NCBI GenBank assembly: GCA_001792895.1
Contig: MARA01000022.1
Location: 434,001-498,000, forward strand
Length of the DNA: 64,000 nucleotides
Direction of reading: 5' to 3'
Source of the DNA: Lentinus brumalis
Lineage: Eukaryota > Basidiomycota > Agaricomycetes > Polyporales > Polyporaceae
This document shows, piece after piece, positions 44,401 through 55,773 of the stretch. The notes under the pieces were generated by a model. The model worked only from the letters and a program-made list of their open reading frames with translations. It was not told where the DNA came from and did no database searches. Position numbers and translations under genes: made by a program. How positions within the stretch are numbered: position 1 is the first letter of the stretch; every line of letters starts with the position of its first letter.

Positions 44401-47400
44401 ATGGACGCCAGCGACGTTGGCCGGCTAGGATCCCTGTCTCTTCTGCGTGCGACAGACTCCGTCGTGACCTCATACCCCATCGACGACGACGAACTGACTA
44501 TTGGACGCGACCAGTCTTGTTCTCTCCGTCTCTACTACCCTGCCGTCTCCGGACTCCATGCAAAGATAACTTTTGTTGAGCGAAAGGCGTTCCTTGTTGT
44601 TCTCGGAACAAACGGAGTCTTGCTGGACGACTCCCCGCTCTTCCCTGCGACAGCCACCGCGCCTGGGCCGACCACCGTGCCTCTCCAGAACAACTCCGTC
44701 ATCGAGATACACAAGAAGCGGTTCCGCTTCACCTACCCGCCAAAGCACCTACGCCCTGCCATGATCAATACCCCCACGCAGAACACGCCTGTCGCAGCTC
44801 GTCGGCCGCTGCGCCTCTCGATGATTGCGAGTGCGCAAGTCTTCACACCACGTCCGAGCCACGACCCAGGCGAGAACCTCCGAATCTTGCAAACCCCCAT
44901 CCGCTCCCCGTTTGCGCGCGAGAACGAGGAGATTGTCCTCGTGCACAGCAACACCCCCCGCGTCGTCGAGGAGGACAAGGACCTCGTCATCCTCGACGAG
45001 GTAGAGCCCGAACCCGTGCTTCCCCTCCCCTTGCCAGTCATGCCGCAGTATCCGGTCACCCCCGTCAGACGTCGGCCGCGTGCGTCTTTGCACCGTGCTG
45101 TCCTCATCCGCTCTGCCCAGCGGGTAGCGCTGCAACGCGACATTCAGCTCGAAGAGGAAGAACTGGATGCAGAGGAGGTTGAAGAAACTATCGGTGCAAT
45201 CGCAGAGGAAGCCGACGAGGACGTGCAGGAGATCCCTCCCCCGGCAGGACGACCGGTGTCGGGCTGGCGAAAGAGCTTGGATTTGGTGAGGGGCAGCCTC
45301 GGCTGGGCGTTTACCGGCCTATCAGTTGAGGTGTGTTCACTCGTGCTCTGGTTCCTGCGGTGTACTGATGTCTAGCAGCCCAAGGAGGAAGAGGAGGAGC
45401 CAGTGCTTGGAGATGAAGATGCCGACGAGTACAATGAAGAAGAGGGAGAGGAGGGAGAGGAAGAGGAGATGGAACTGGACGAAAACCAGCAGTACGAACA
45501 GGATGAACACCACGATTATGAAGGTGCAGAGGAGGAAGAGGAGGAGGGCTCGCACGAGACCGAAGAGCAGCTGCCTCTTGGCCGGTTCATGAGTCCGCAG
45601 ATACCCCGGAGCACCCGCCAGCCTCGCCTCTCTCTCGGCGTCGGAGTGATACCAGACGACGGCCCCCGCCGCGTGCGCGTAGTCGCGCCTTGGAAGGTCA
45701 ACGAGATCGAAGTGCCTGCTCCCGTCAAGGAGGAAGACAGCAGTGCCCTATCGAGATCTTCCCTTGCACCACCCTCGACGCCGCGGTCGCCCGTGAAGAG
45801 AGAAAAGCTCTCGGAAGAGGAGCGCGAGGTGAGTGTTCTCGCTCGCATCTGGCGGCCCACGTTGACATGCTTCGGAAGGCTATCCGCGCACGCAGACGAT
45901 CCGCGGTCGCAACGCCCGACAACTTCTTCAAGGGCCAGACCCCGGGCTCCCGACGCACGCTCTTCCCGTCCCTCGCCTCTGTGCCCGCTCCGAACTTCTC
46001 GCAGCAGGGCGAATCCTCCTCGGCGGCCTCCCAAGGTTCGACGCAGGAGGCGTCATCTTCGTCTTCGACGTCCGCAGCGAAGTTAGAGGAGGAGGAGGAT
46101 ACCGCTGTTCTTCTTGCCCGCATGCAGCAGATGGTAGAGGGCGTCAAGCAGCGCCAGAGTCTCGGCAGGCAGAGTCTCAGCCTCAGCCCGCGGAAGCGGG
46201 AGGGTGGATTCTCTCTTCTTGCGCCCCACCATGCGAGCACCCACAGGCCCTCACGTATCCTGATCGAAGAGGACGAGGAGATGCAAGACGAAGACGAGGA
46301 GCCCGACTTGCCCACCCGGCCAGCCTCGAATACCCCACGCATGACAGACCTGCGGCACGTCTTCAGTCGTCCGCAGGGCAGCGCTGGAACCCCGATTCTG
46401 ACCGGCATTCGGGAGATGTTCCGACCGCAAGCCCCGGCCCCGACAGAGACTCCTCGCCTGGACGGCGTCCAGGAGATGCTCAGGACTCCCGCAGGGTACC
46501 GCGCACGGCCTGTCGAGGAGCCCGTGCCGGTCGACGACGACAAAGATGAGGACGAACCCGTCGAGGAGCTTCCCGCAGCCAATGCACGCGGCAAGAGGAC
46601 TCCCGCCGCTCGGGCTCGCCGCACACCGGTGCCCCAGTCTGCTCCCTCGAAGAGCACCCGTGCATCCTCGCAAGTCCCTGACGATGCTGCGGAGGTGGAA
46701 GTCGGGCAGGAGAATCGCACTGCTCGCAGGACGAGAGCGCGTACGGCGGACGGTGCTGTCACTCAGGTATGCAGGGTCATTGAACCAATCACTCTATGTG
46801 GCGCTAAACACATTAAACAGATCCCAAGGGCTACTCGAGGGAAGGCCACGAAGGCTACCACTGCCGAGGAGCCGAAGGATGACGACGAGGAAGTGGAGGC
46901 TGCCCCTGCTCCTGCTCCTGCCCGGGCCACGCGGCGTACACGGCAAGCAACAGATTCGTCAACGACGTCCTCTCATCCCGACGAATCCGCCTCTAACGAG
47001 ACCAAGTCTGCTCGTAAGACCCGAGCCAAGACACCCACCCCAGCGGCCGGAGCGTCCAAGACCACAGTGCGTCGCGGGACGCGTGCAAAGCCGATCGATG
47101 TGGCCGAAGACGAGAGCGACGACGACCCGCTCGATTCCCTCCCGCACGACGCTCCAGCCGCACGTCCGCGTCGCGGCGGGCGCAGCAAGGCCCCCGTGAA
47201 GCAGGAGGAGGCTGAGGAGACCGTCCCTGCTGACGATAACGAGTCTGCGCCTGCGCGTACCACCCGTGCCAGACGCACTCCTGTACCCAGGAGCACCCCG
47301 ACGCCTGCCGCTCGGGGGCCGCTCGTACGCGGGCTGCTGCGCCGGGTTCGAATGCTGAGCCTGCAATTCCCGAGGACAAGGAGAACACCCCGGAACCGAG

Positions 47401-47587
47401 TGCTGACGAGGAGGGTGAGGAGCCGAAGGCAGCGGGTACCAAGGGCCGGGGTAAGGGCTCGCGGAGTGCAGGGAAGGGTGCGGGGAAGAGTACGAGCAGT
47501 ACGGCGGATGCGGGCGAGGAGTCTGGTGCGCCTGCTGCGGCTGCGACGAAGACTCGCGCTGGCCGGACGAGGGCGACGAAGGCCTGA
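44401..47587 (+). CDS. FHA-domain nuclear protein with Ki-67-like repeats
   Basis: Exons 44401-45330, 45379-45828, 45879-46766 and 46821-47587 give 1,011 residues after one frame correction. An N-terminal FHA domain carries the phosphothreonine-binding signature IGRDQSCSL, SGLHAKI and GTNGV (residues about 30-75). A long acidic region follows. Near residues 610-670 are three related motifs, TPRMTDLRHVFSRP, TPILTGIREMFRPQ and TPRLDGVQEMLRTP, resembling the repeats of animal Ki-67. The C-terminus is Lys/Arg/Ala/Pro-rich with many TRRTR-type sites, as in chromosome-surface proteins. The written frame fails at a G5 run (47314-47318); adding one G gives a continuous lysine-rich tail ending GRTRATKA and closes the codon count exactly. 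The start is the first in-frame ATG. A chromatin or cell-cycle role is inferred. Confidence 0.8.
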
Positions 47588-47752
47588 TTTACGACTTGTG
47601 ATGTGCATATGCTCATTGGGTACTCATTTGCGTGTATCATCTGTGCAAACCGTCTATTGCTTGTACTTATACTGCAACTACTGGTGGTCCTCGAGGACGG
47701 TATTCAACATCGTCCGAGTGTTAGGACTATGTGTGCGGCACTCAAAGTATAG

Positions 47753-47823
47753 GCATTAATGGGGTAGTGGTAACCTGGGTCGTTGCCATCGACCCGCCGG
47801 GGGTTCGATTCCCCCTTAATGCA
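47753..47823 (+). tRNA. tRNA-Gly (anticodon GCC)
   Basis: 71 nt, no intron. The acceptor stem GCATTAA pairs with TTAATGC, with discriminator A. The B box is GGTTCGATTCC and the anticodon loop TTGCCAT. The sequence matches the minus-strand copy at 53,924. Confidence 0.96.
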
Positions 47824-48035
47824 TGACTGTCCGCATTTGTTTTGATGCCTGTGCCGTGTGCGATCGTGCGCTGTTCTCCATCTTTATTTTGCCTCTCGAC
47901 TTCCAAGTGACTTGCCGTCCATGTCATGCAGAGATGTGCTGAGCTCAGCCAGCTGCCCAAAAGCCATGGTTTGAGGTCGGTGCGGGTGCGTGTCGCTATC
48001 TTCCTCCTGTTTGCTTCACGAAGACGACGATTCTG

Positions 48036-49100
48036 ATGCACACGAGCAGTTCAAGCGTACCACGCCGGGATGCATCGCCCAACTTGCTCATGCCAACAAA
48101 CCTCCTGCAAAGCAGCGTGTGCTTGACCCCTCGCATCCTGCGCTCGACTTCAGTCCCACCCAGTTCGCAAGAGCCTTTCCATGGCGGACATACCCCGGCT
48201 TCGCCATCCGCGCGATACCCAAGGGCCTCCTCGAGAAGCCGGCCACAGTATTCCCGGACCCTCCCTTCTCCTCCGCGCCGACACGCAGCTCGCATGTGCA
48301 GCAAGGGCAGTCTGGACGCGGTCGCGTGAGCATGTCGCTCATGAACGTGGCGTCGAAGAGCACCGGGGGCGGGTCCTCCGGGTGAACGTCCTCAACAAGC
48401 TCAAGACCGCCATCTCGCTCGTCGCCGCGCGAGGGGCGGACGTGGAGGACGGGAAGGACGGGCAGCCGAGGATAGTGTTCAGAGCGGGGGAGGAGCCTTT
48501 GGCTGACGATTGGGTCCTGTCTGGTGCGTGTGGCTCGATGTCGGGTCCTGTGTGTTGCATGGTCCTCATACCCTACCCCTTCCTTCCGAATTCTCCACTC
48601 GGTATCTGGCGACAGACTGGACGTATCTCTGCCGCCCTAGCATGGAGATCAACCGCATGTCGTTCACATCCCTAGTCCCGTCCCTCCGCAGCGCACTGAA
48701 GGACATCGTTCTTCATGGTAAGGCGCTCGAGCGACAGTGGTACCCACAGAACGTGACTGCATCGCAGCAGAAGACCCCTCAGTTACAGGCTCGACGGAGG
48801 GCCAGCCGTCAGAGTGCATCTGTTGTGAATCCCGCGAAGCAGGAGGCGGAGGTCGAGCGACTTCTCCGCCTTATTGGGCCCGCGCTCACGAAACCTGACA
48901 TGGGCACTGTCGAGTCGTCCAGCCAGCCCTCCCCGGTATCCTCTGAGCCGGCCCTTTCTTCTCCATTATCAGCGTCGCCTTCGGTCAGCCCTTCGTCCGT
49001 GCAGTCGACAGCCGCCGCTGACACCAAGGAGACCCCGTCGTCTGGTTTGGACTCGATGCTCCGGAGGATGAAGAGTCGTCTCTCCGTGCGTCCTATATAG
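48036..49100 (+). CDS. Unknown small basic protein, RnpA-like core
   Basis: The conserved-looking body includes HPALDFSPTQFARAFPWRTY and VSMSLMNVASKS, then after a frame break GGRVLRVNVLNKLKTAIS, an intron at 48524-48615, then DWTYLCRPSMEINRM and SLRSALKDI. The order basic-strand, RVxR-like helix, then an Rp-like strand and a final helix recalls the bacterial RNase P protein fold; this is a weak structural guess. The break is at a G5 run (48365-48369) and is repaired by one G. The start is unresolved: ATG 48,036 is in another frame from the body, and would join only if the C4 at 48127-48130 also lacks one C. The stop at 49,100 may instead be intronic, with a final exon from 49,141. The Ser/Arg-rich N-terminus could be a mitochondrial presequence. 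Confidence 0.5.
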
Positions 49101-49458
49101 ATCACCTCTGTGTTATCCTGACCCTGACATACGCATCCGCAGGCACCGCCGAACGGTCAGAGTGTCGATACACCTCCCCGGGGGAAGCGTGTGATGACCC
49201 TGGCCACCGGCTCAGCACGCACGCGCGGAGACCCCGCTCTTCGTCTGGAGGCCTCAAGGGATCTCCGACGAGAACACGGCCGTGACGTTCTCTCATACAT
49301 TACTATCTGCATAATCCATATGCTGATCTAATCCATACACATTACTCAAAGTCGACAAGCCAAGTCTACGGAGAACAGCCCGCGAATGACATGATGATCC
49401 AATGGAAAAGATTGAGGCAAAGGGATGAAATGTCCAGCCAGTCCAAGCCAGTCGCATA

Positions 49459-50598
49459 TTATCGTGTGAGGGTGGAGATGAGGGGAACGGACAGATGTCC
49501 GTTGTTAGTCTTTGTCTTCGCGAGCCTGAGCGAAATAAGTGAGACGCAGTACACTCGGACGCAAGGACGTATGCATACTCGTCAAAGTGCAGACCGCGTT
49601 TGGGGTTCGCTCGCCGTTTGGCCATGGTCTTGCGCACCTTGCTCTCTGGTCGGATGACGATGACTGGTACAGGCGAATGGCTCAAACAGTATCTGCAAAG
49701 AGGTGAAGAGCGTCAGAACGGTCTCCTGACCCGACCCTGCTAAGTGCACGACTCACTTGGAGACACTTCCTACGCCTGGTGCGCCAAATGCCCCCGCCAT
49801 CGCCTGCATCATGCTCCGCTGTCCACGCGTGCCGACGACGAGAGAGTCCGGACGGTACAGCGCGATGAGACGGTCGATCGTCTGCGTGACCTTGCCCGCG
49901 ATGTACTCGACGATGATCGAGAGCTTGCGCTCCGGGTCGTACTCGACGCACTTCTCTTGTATGACCCGCATGAGCTCGCGTGCGTCCTCGCGATACTGGT
50001 CATGGTCCTTCTCTGCTACGTACGGCGGGTGAGTCCATGCGGGGTAACGCCGCTATAGCCAGAGATGCGCACCGAAGTCGTCAGGATCTATGCCCCGGAA
50101 CACCACCAGCTCGTCTCCGTCCTGGACGAGGGACTCGAGACACCACTCGAGCGCCTGCGTCCCGCTCTCGTCTGGGCTGGAGGCGCACAGGAAGACTCGC
50201 GTGCTACGCGTCCGGGCGTAGCCGTCGCTTTGTACGTGGAGGGTATACGAGAACATGCTCGCCTGCGGGTTCTCCAGCGTGTCGAACGAGACCTTCGGCG
50301 TGTACCCCTGCGCCGCTATGAGGGGCGATGGGGGAATGTTCGGGGAGCCTACAGCGACCAGTGAAGACGACGGGTTTGCGGAACTGTAGGGTGAAGTGGA
50401 CGTGCCGAACGTGGAGTTGGACGACATCTGGTTCGTGCTCGGTGGTTGAGGAGAGAGTGGTGTGGACACTATTGGCGGAGATAGTGGTGATGTCGAGGGA
50501 CCTTGGCTTGGTGTGCTTGGCCGCGACGAGGAGTGCTTCATCGCCGAGCGGAGCGGCGGTGGAAGGGGGATGTAGTGCGGACGGTCCGGGGATGCCAT
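49459..50598 (-). CDS. Universal stress protein (USP) domain protein
   Basis: Exons 50073-50598, 49757-50015, 49579-49692 and 49459-49525 encode 321 residues. The first 115 residues are Pro/Ser-rich. The USP domain then runs from TRVFLCASSPDESGTQALEW through GDELVVFRGIDPDD and YDPERKLSIIVEYIAGKV to the nucleotide-binding signature VVGTRGQRSMMQAM...G (G-2x-G-9x-G(S/T)-like) and the strand SPVPVIVIRPE. A basic tail KVRKTMAKRRANPKRG follows. Such fungal USP proteins bind ATP or act in stress signalling; the specific role here is unknown. The gene is divergent from the WW gene, 332 bp between start codons. Confidence 0.88.
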
Positions 50599-50930
50599 GT
50601 CGGTGGATGGGTTCGATCGAGGATGGTTTATAGCTCCTGTATGGCGTATATGTTACTGTAAACGACCTCGTATGAGCAGCGTCGACACGTAGAGTGGGAT
50701 CCACACACCTAGTTGGCCCGCAGATATGTCCTCTGTCTTCCGGTCGACGAAGTCTGCTGCCTACGTCTCTACGATGTCAGCAACTGTTCACCAAGCCTGC
50801 AGCTGTCCTCAGATGCTCACCTCGCTGGTGTGTTGCGGATGGCGGTCGTGGTGGACGGGATGAGCGCGCCGCCTTTCCGCCTTGGCAGACCGCGTCGGAG
50901 TTCCAATACATCTTGACCTCGACCTCGACC
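50599..50930. promoter_or_regulatory. Shared divergent promoter, USP / WW genes
   Basis: 332 bp between the two start codons. No gene lies inside, so both promoters are confined here or overlap. A GGTTTATAGC patch near 50,625 (GCTATAAACC on the minus strand) is a possible TATA element for the USP gene. Confidence 0.45.
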
Positions 50931-51794
50931 ATGTCGCGCACCCCGTCTCCCGCTCCCGACGCCGCCTCTCCTGCCGAGCGCAGGGAGCAGTCTGCTCCTC
51001 GCGACGACGGCGAGTCCAAGCAGGCCATACCCGACGTCGATCGTGACAAGTCGGAGTCGAAGTCGGCTTCGGCCTCCCCATCCCCAAGCTCTTCTGCTCC
51101 CACTCTTGCAACCGACTCTACGGCCGCATCTACCTCTGCTTCTGCTTCAAATTCTGCTGCTGCGCCGCAAGGTGCATGGCAGGCCGTCTGGTCTCCGGCT
51201 CACAACGCGTACTACTTCTACAACTCGGTGACGCAAGAGACGACATGGATTAACCCTCTTCAACCCACCGCCGAAGCCGGCCCGTCCAACTCCCCACCGC
51301 CCTCTGGTGACGCCGCGGGCGCACCCGCCGTCTCTGCATCCAACTACGACATATATGCGGCTGCAGCTGCTCAAGGCATTGACCCTGCGCTTGCCCACCT
51401 GGATCCGTCACTCGCCGCAAGTGGGTCGGCGCCTGGTGCGTTCACCTACGTGGCGAAGTTCAACGCGCGCACGGGCGCGTTCGCTCGCCCGGATGGCCGC
51501 GATCCGTCGCACCTGTCCGAGTATGAGCGAGCGAAGCGTATGAGCGAGTTCTACTTCGACGTCAATGCATGGGAGCAGGAAGTGGAGAAGCGCAAACTGG
51601 AGGAGGCTCAGGAAGAGGAGGAGGGCAGGAAACGCAAGAAGCCAACGAAGAAGGACCTGGTGAGTTTCGAATTGGATGGGCCTGACTTGTGTGTTGCAGG
51701 CGTCGCGGTATGCTGATTGCAAGGGCATCAGGAGCGTTTCAAAGAGCAGAAGCGACAGAAGAAATTGGCGAAAACGGCATGGCTGCGTTCATGA
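50931..51794 (+). CDS. WW-domain protein
   Basis: Exons 50931-51659 and 51732-51794 encode 263 residues. A Ser/Ala-rich N-terminus precedes one WW domain (AWQAVWSPAHNAYYFYNS, then TTWINP, about residues 83-109), with both tryptophans and the YYF block. WW domains bind proline-rich ligands. The C-terminal half has a segment FTYVAKFNARTGAFARPDGR and then a highly charged coiled-coil-like Glu/Lys/Arg helix (EKRKLEEAQEEEEGRKRKKP). This layout recalls splicing-associated WW proteins, but I cannot name an orthologue. Confidence 0.82.
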
Positions 51795-52387
51795 ATACCC
51801 AATGTAACTATCCCGTTTCTATATGCGACAGCTATCGTCCCCGCCCCCCTCGCAAGCCCCCAAGCCCCGTGTCTGTTTGCGGGTGAGCTTTCAAATATGT
51901 CAAACATCGAAGTGGGCGGTACTTGGGGAGCGAGGCGAATTGCACGAGAGCTAAGGCAAGCACAAGAGATGCCAATCACGCTTTCAAGACTGTCGCGCAT
52001 CAAGTATGCATTATTAGCGAGCTACGAATCGCACTAAATAATCGGGTTCAACATGAGGCCTTGAGTAGTCTCGTACCAATACCCTCCATGTGCCGCACAC
52101 GTTCAGGTGTGAGGGGTTGGTGTCGATTCTAAACCCTCGAAGATGTAGCGTGGCCATCTGATCATGGACTTCATGAAGGCGCTGCACTTCAACTGAACTT
52201 CTTATCCCGAACTCTCACCGTCCAACCACCACAACTCGAGCCCCAGTCAGACTTCGCGCCTGCTCCCACGTCCGTGCTAGCTCTGATACTCGACGCAACC
52301 AAGGTTGACATCCCCTCAGAGGACGTAAGCTCATTAGGAAATACGCATCGGGCAAGATTACAGTACTGACTTTGTCCACAGGTCAGT
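51795..52387. other. Intergenic or unassigned 5' part of the F-box gene
   Basis: 593 bp. A frame without ATG ends at 52,324 in a GTAAGC donor, and an acceptor (CCACAG at about 52,381) precedes the F-box ATG, so the F-box gene may have an additional upstream exon. Nothing else is seen. Confidence 0.35.
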
Positions 52388-53624
52388 ATGCAATCGCCGA
52401 ACATTCCAGGAAGTCCAGACTGTGAGAACGACGACTGTAGCCGTCACCTCGACCCAGAAGACAAGATGGCCTTGACCCGCCTGCGAGATCCTGCTCTCGT
52501 ACGAGCGTGGTGCCTGGCAAGAAGCGACGAATACGCTGCCCGAATCCGGGCTTTGGCCTCCATCTACAACGCCGCCGTGCCAATCAACCTCTTACCGCCC
52601 GAAGTCCTCATGATGGTCTTCTCATACCTTCTGCTGCGCATTCGCAGCTTCGTCCGCTATCTCCTTGTGTGTCGCACGTGGACGGTGCTCATCTTGCGCA
52701 CCCACCCATTCTGGGTCAATCTGCTTCGTAACGCCATTGGCCTCGACATCCTCATCAACAAAGCAAACTGTGCCCAGTACGGTTCATTTCTGTCACGCAC
52801 AGGAGCGCTGAGCGTGTCGCTGAGCACGGATGGCTACGTTGCAGAGCTGGCACCATTGCTCGCTGGGCACGCGCGCCGAATGGTGTGTTGGGATTCTCGC
52901 CTCTACACCCCAGAGGAAGTTGTCTCGTTGAGCGCACTCCTTGCAGGCGGCTTACCCACACTCCAGAAACTCATCGTGCGTGAGGCGTATGACGATCCCT
53001 CTAGCCGATTCCGAGGCGACGTTCAGGAAGACCACGAGTTACCAAGCTTCCTATTATTCAGCCATCCGTTGATCCACATGCATTCGCCCACCTCCGTTCC
53101 CTTTCTCTTCCCTGGAATCGGTTCGCTCCATTCAGTACCCTCAGCGCACTTGCAGTCTTCAAGCTCAGAGACAGTTTCAAGGGGGACCTGAAGCCAATGT
53201 CGCCATGGCGCACAAGCTCCGAACCGTGTTACTTGCGCTTTCGAGATGCCCCTCCGCCAACTCTTCTTCTTCATCCCACCACGACGCGGACGCAGGACAC
53301 GGTGCGCTGTGTGGACGTCATCTCTGAAGCCTCGGCTTCTTCTGGCCGTGCAGCCGGCACCGTCGTGTGGCTTGGGACGAGGTTGCCGTTGAGACTGAAG
53401 GGCGGAGTATGCACGGCCTCGCCGACACACTCGACGCCATCCTCTCCGTCCGCGCACATCTTGGCGCGCCGTTTCGGCGGCTGTATGTGCTCATTTCTCC
53501 GGAGAGCCTGCCACCAGTCCAACTGCGGAGTGATCTGCAACAGCGATTCGGAGGTCTCGTCGAGGTGGTGGAGGTTACGGAACAATCGAATGTTTGGCGC
53601 CTTGCACCGATATTACCGACTTAA
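52388..53624 (+). pseudogene. F-box-like protein, disrupted
   Basis: The first frame has an F-box: PINLLPPEVLMMVFSYLL and VRYLLVCRTWTVLILRTH (about residues 66-105), followed by leucine-rich-like text (LPTLQKLIV). F-box proteins present substrates to SCF ubiquitin ligases and are greatly expanded in mushrooms. The frame then changes twice: near 53,030-53,075 to a frame with HAFAHLRSLSLPWNRFAPF, and near 53,181 to a frame ending LGAPFRRLYVLIS ... WRLAPILPT at 53,624. The second change coincides with a G5 run (53181-53185) and would be repaired by one G; the first has no homopolymer and may be a short intron. The middle (53,240-53,360) fits no frame well. Confidence 0.5.
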
Positions 53625-53923
53625 GCTGAAGGTCGAAGCGGTCATATCACGCGGGGGACCCACTGCAATCGCTGTGCTTGACATCGTTCTCAGTAGTACG
53701 CTTTGCCCGTGGTAACGACTGCCCTTGGTCCGCTTGTATCTGCCCCGTCGACGAACTTCACGTAGTACTGTATGACGAGGGTAGCATTCGCTCCGTGGGC
53801 ATCTGCTCCAACCGTGCGCACTGGATAAGTTAAACCAAGCATGACCAACCGAGAAGGATGCTTGCACGCTCCGCAACCAATTGTACCCAAATGAGTCGCA
53901 AAGAAAAAGGAGATCGTAGTCAT

Positions 53924-53994
53924 TGCATTAAGGGGGAATCGAACCCCCGGCGGGTCGATGGCAACGACCCAGGTTACCACTACCCCATTAATGC
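53924..53994 (-). tRNA. tRNA-Gly (anticodon GCC), second copy
   Basis: 71 nt on the minus strand with the same sequence as the copy at 47,753-47,823, including acceptor stem, B box and GCC anticodon. Confidence 0.96.
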
Positions 53995-54109
53995 TTGATT
54001 AGTGTGATTTTAGACGCTATAGGTGGGCCGAAAGCTAGATCAGTAAATAGACACTACTCTTTGTGTCAACGAGACTACTGTTAGTACTAACCTCAACCCA
54101 CCTGCGCCG

Positions 54110-55773
54110 ATGGCGAAGAACACCTCTCCGTCCTCTGGTACCTCAACAACAAATATGAAGAAGGCTGCATCGTCATCTGTGGGCGCACCCGCGCAGCGCA
54201 CCCAGAGCAGCCGAAAGGGCAAACGGGCCTGGAGGAAAAATGTCGATTTGGACGAAGTGGAGGGAGGCTTGGAAGAACTTCGCGCGGAGGAGCGTGCAAC
54301 TGGGTGCGTTCCCTGTTCATGTTATCAATTGGCTGAGACTCATTATAGCGTGTGTATCTTACAGAACGACGCTGCAGAAGAAGAAGGACGAGGATCTGTT
54401 CCAGGTCGATGTCACGGGAGACGACGTAGTCCGCAAGACCCTACCAAAGTTTTCCGAGCGCGTGCTCACGTCCACAAAAATACTCTCGCAACGTTCAGCC
54501 GTACCCGCGGTCTTCTCGCGTGCCACAGAAAACGCAGCAAAAGCGGGCACGAAGCGCAAAGTCGTCACGCACGATGAGAAGACTCGTCTGCTGAGGATGG
54601 GCAAGAGGCTGCGGCAGGGGCCGTTCAACGCCTATGTGGACCCGAACCAGGTCGGAGAGGGAAGCGCGATGCTGGAGCTCAGCGAGGCGGCGAAGGAGGC
54701 GGGGAAGTACGATGTATGGTCAGAGGAGGCCCCGGAGAAGGTTCCTGTCAAGGTGCGTTGCTGCGTTTGTACTAATACGCAGGGCGCATCCTGAGCCATG
54801 TTTCGCGAACGCGTAGGCTCCTCAAACGCAACACCCCCGATCTTTGATCGCTTTGCCAGCGGTGCCGTCACCACATGAAGGAACGTCGTACAATCCGCCT
54901 GTTGTGTCCCACCAGGAGCTTTTAAAGACGGCGCACGAGATCGAGGTGGAAAAGTGGAAGGGTGTTGCCGAACTCGAGGCTATGAAGGCGAAGATAGAGA
55001 AGGCGAGAGCAATCGCTGCCGCTGAAGCTGCATCCGCATCTGCCGTAGGCACCGCTCCCGGGATGAAGGTCGACCTGCCTACCGGGGCTGAGGTTGAAGA
55101 GGAGGACGCAAATGCTGAGCCACTACCTCCGAAGAAGATGCCTGCGAGGAAGACCAAGCAGCAGAGGAAGAAGGCTGAGCGACTACGCGCAGAGGTGCTT
55201 TTCACCGTTCCCGCTGCACCGTATGCACGCTCATCCTTGTCTATGATGTTTGTAGAAACAAGCGTTGGCAGAGAAGGCGGCGCGAAAACGCATGCTCGCC
55301 TCCGTTGACTCCGCAAAGGCGCTCCGCAAGGCCCTCGCCCGCAACGTCGCGGCGCGCGAGCGGCTTCGGGAACAACAGCAGCTGGCTCTGCAGGAGAAGC
55401 TTAAGAAGGGGTTGGCGGGGGAGAGGATCGGGAAGCACAAGGTTCCCGAAGGCCAGATCGACGTGCAGCTCGGCGAGGAGCTGAGCGAGAGTCTACGCGC
55501 GCTAAAGGTACGTCGCCGTGTTCTGTATGACATGCCACACACTGACCAGAGGTGGACATGTAGCCCGAGGGCAATTTATTCAAGGACAGATTCATCAGCA
55601 TGCAGCAGCGTGCGCTCATTGAGCCGCGTGTTCCTGTTCTGTGCGTATATCGCGATATCCGTCGTACCTGTCGGCTTCTTACTGACATTTTTTGCGTTGC
55701 CAGTGTGAGGACCAGAGGCAAGACAAAAGAATACGAAAAGCACTCGTACAAGCGGTTCGACCGGGAGTACTGA
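54110..55773 (+). CDS. NOP53: Ribosome biogenesis protein NOP53
   Basis: NOP53 (animal GLTSCR2/PICT1) is a nucleolar factor that recruits the exosome for 60S rRNA maturation. Exons 54110-54303, 54365-54752, 54817-55194, 55256-55507, 55564-55640 and 55704-55773 encode 452 residues, close to the yeast length. Markers are KGKRAWRKNVDLDEVEGGLE, DLFQVDVTGDD, PHEGTSYNPPVVSHQELL, RKTKQQRKKAERLRAE, the central coiled-coil Ala/Lys/Arg helix, FKDRFISMQQRALIEPR and the C-terminal YEKHSYKRFDREY. All are typical of the family. Exon 3 starts after a GCGTAG acceptor at 54,816, which keeps the frame open. Confidence 0.93.

Noticed and set aside
522..53185. Programmed ribosomal frameshifting as explanation for the repeated frame breaks
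   Set aside because: The sites lack a common slippery heptamer and downstream structure, occur in unrelated genes including SEC11, and all are simple C/G runs, which fits sequence error better.
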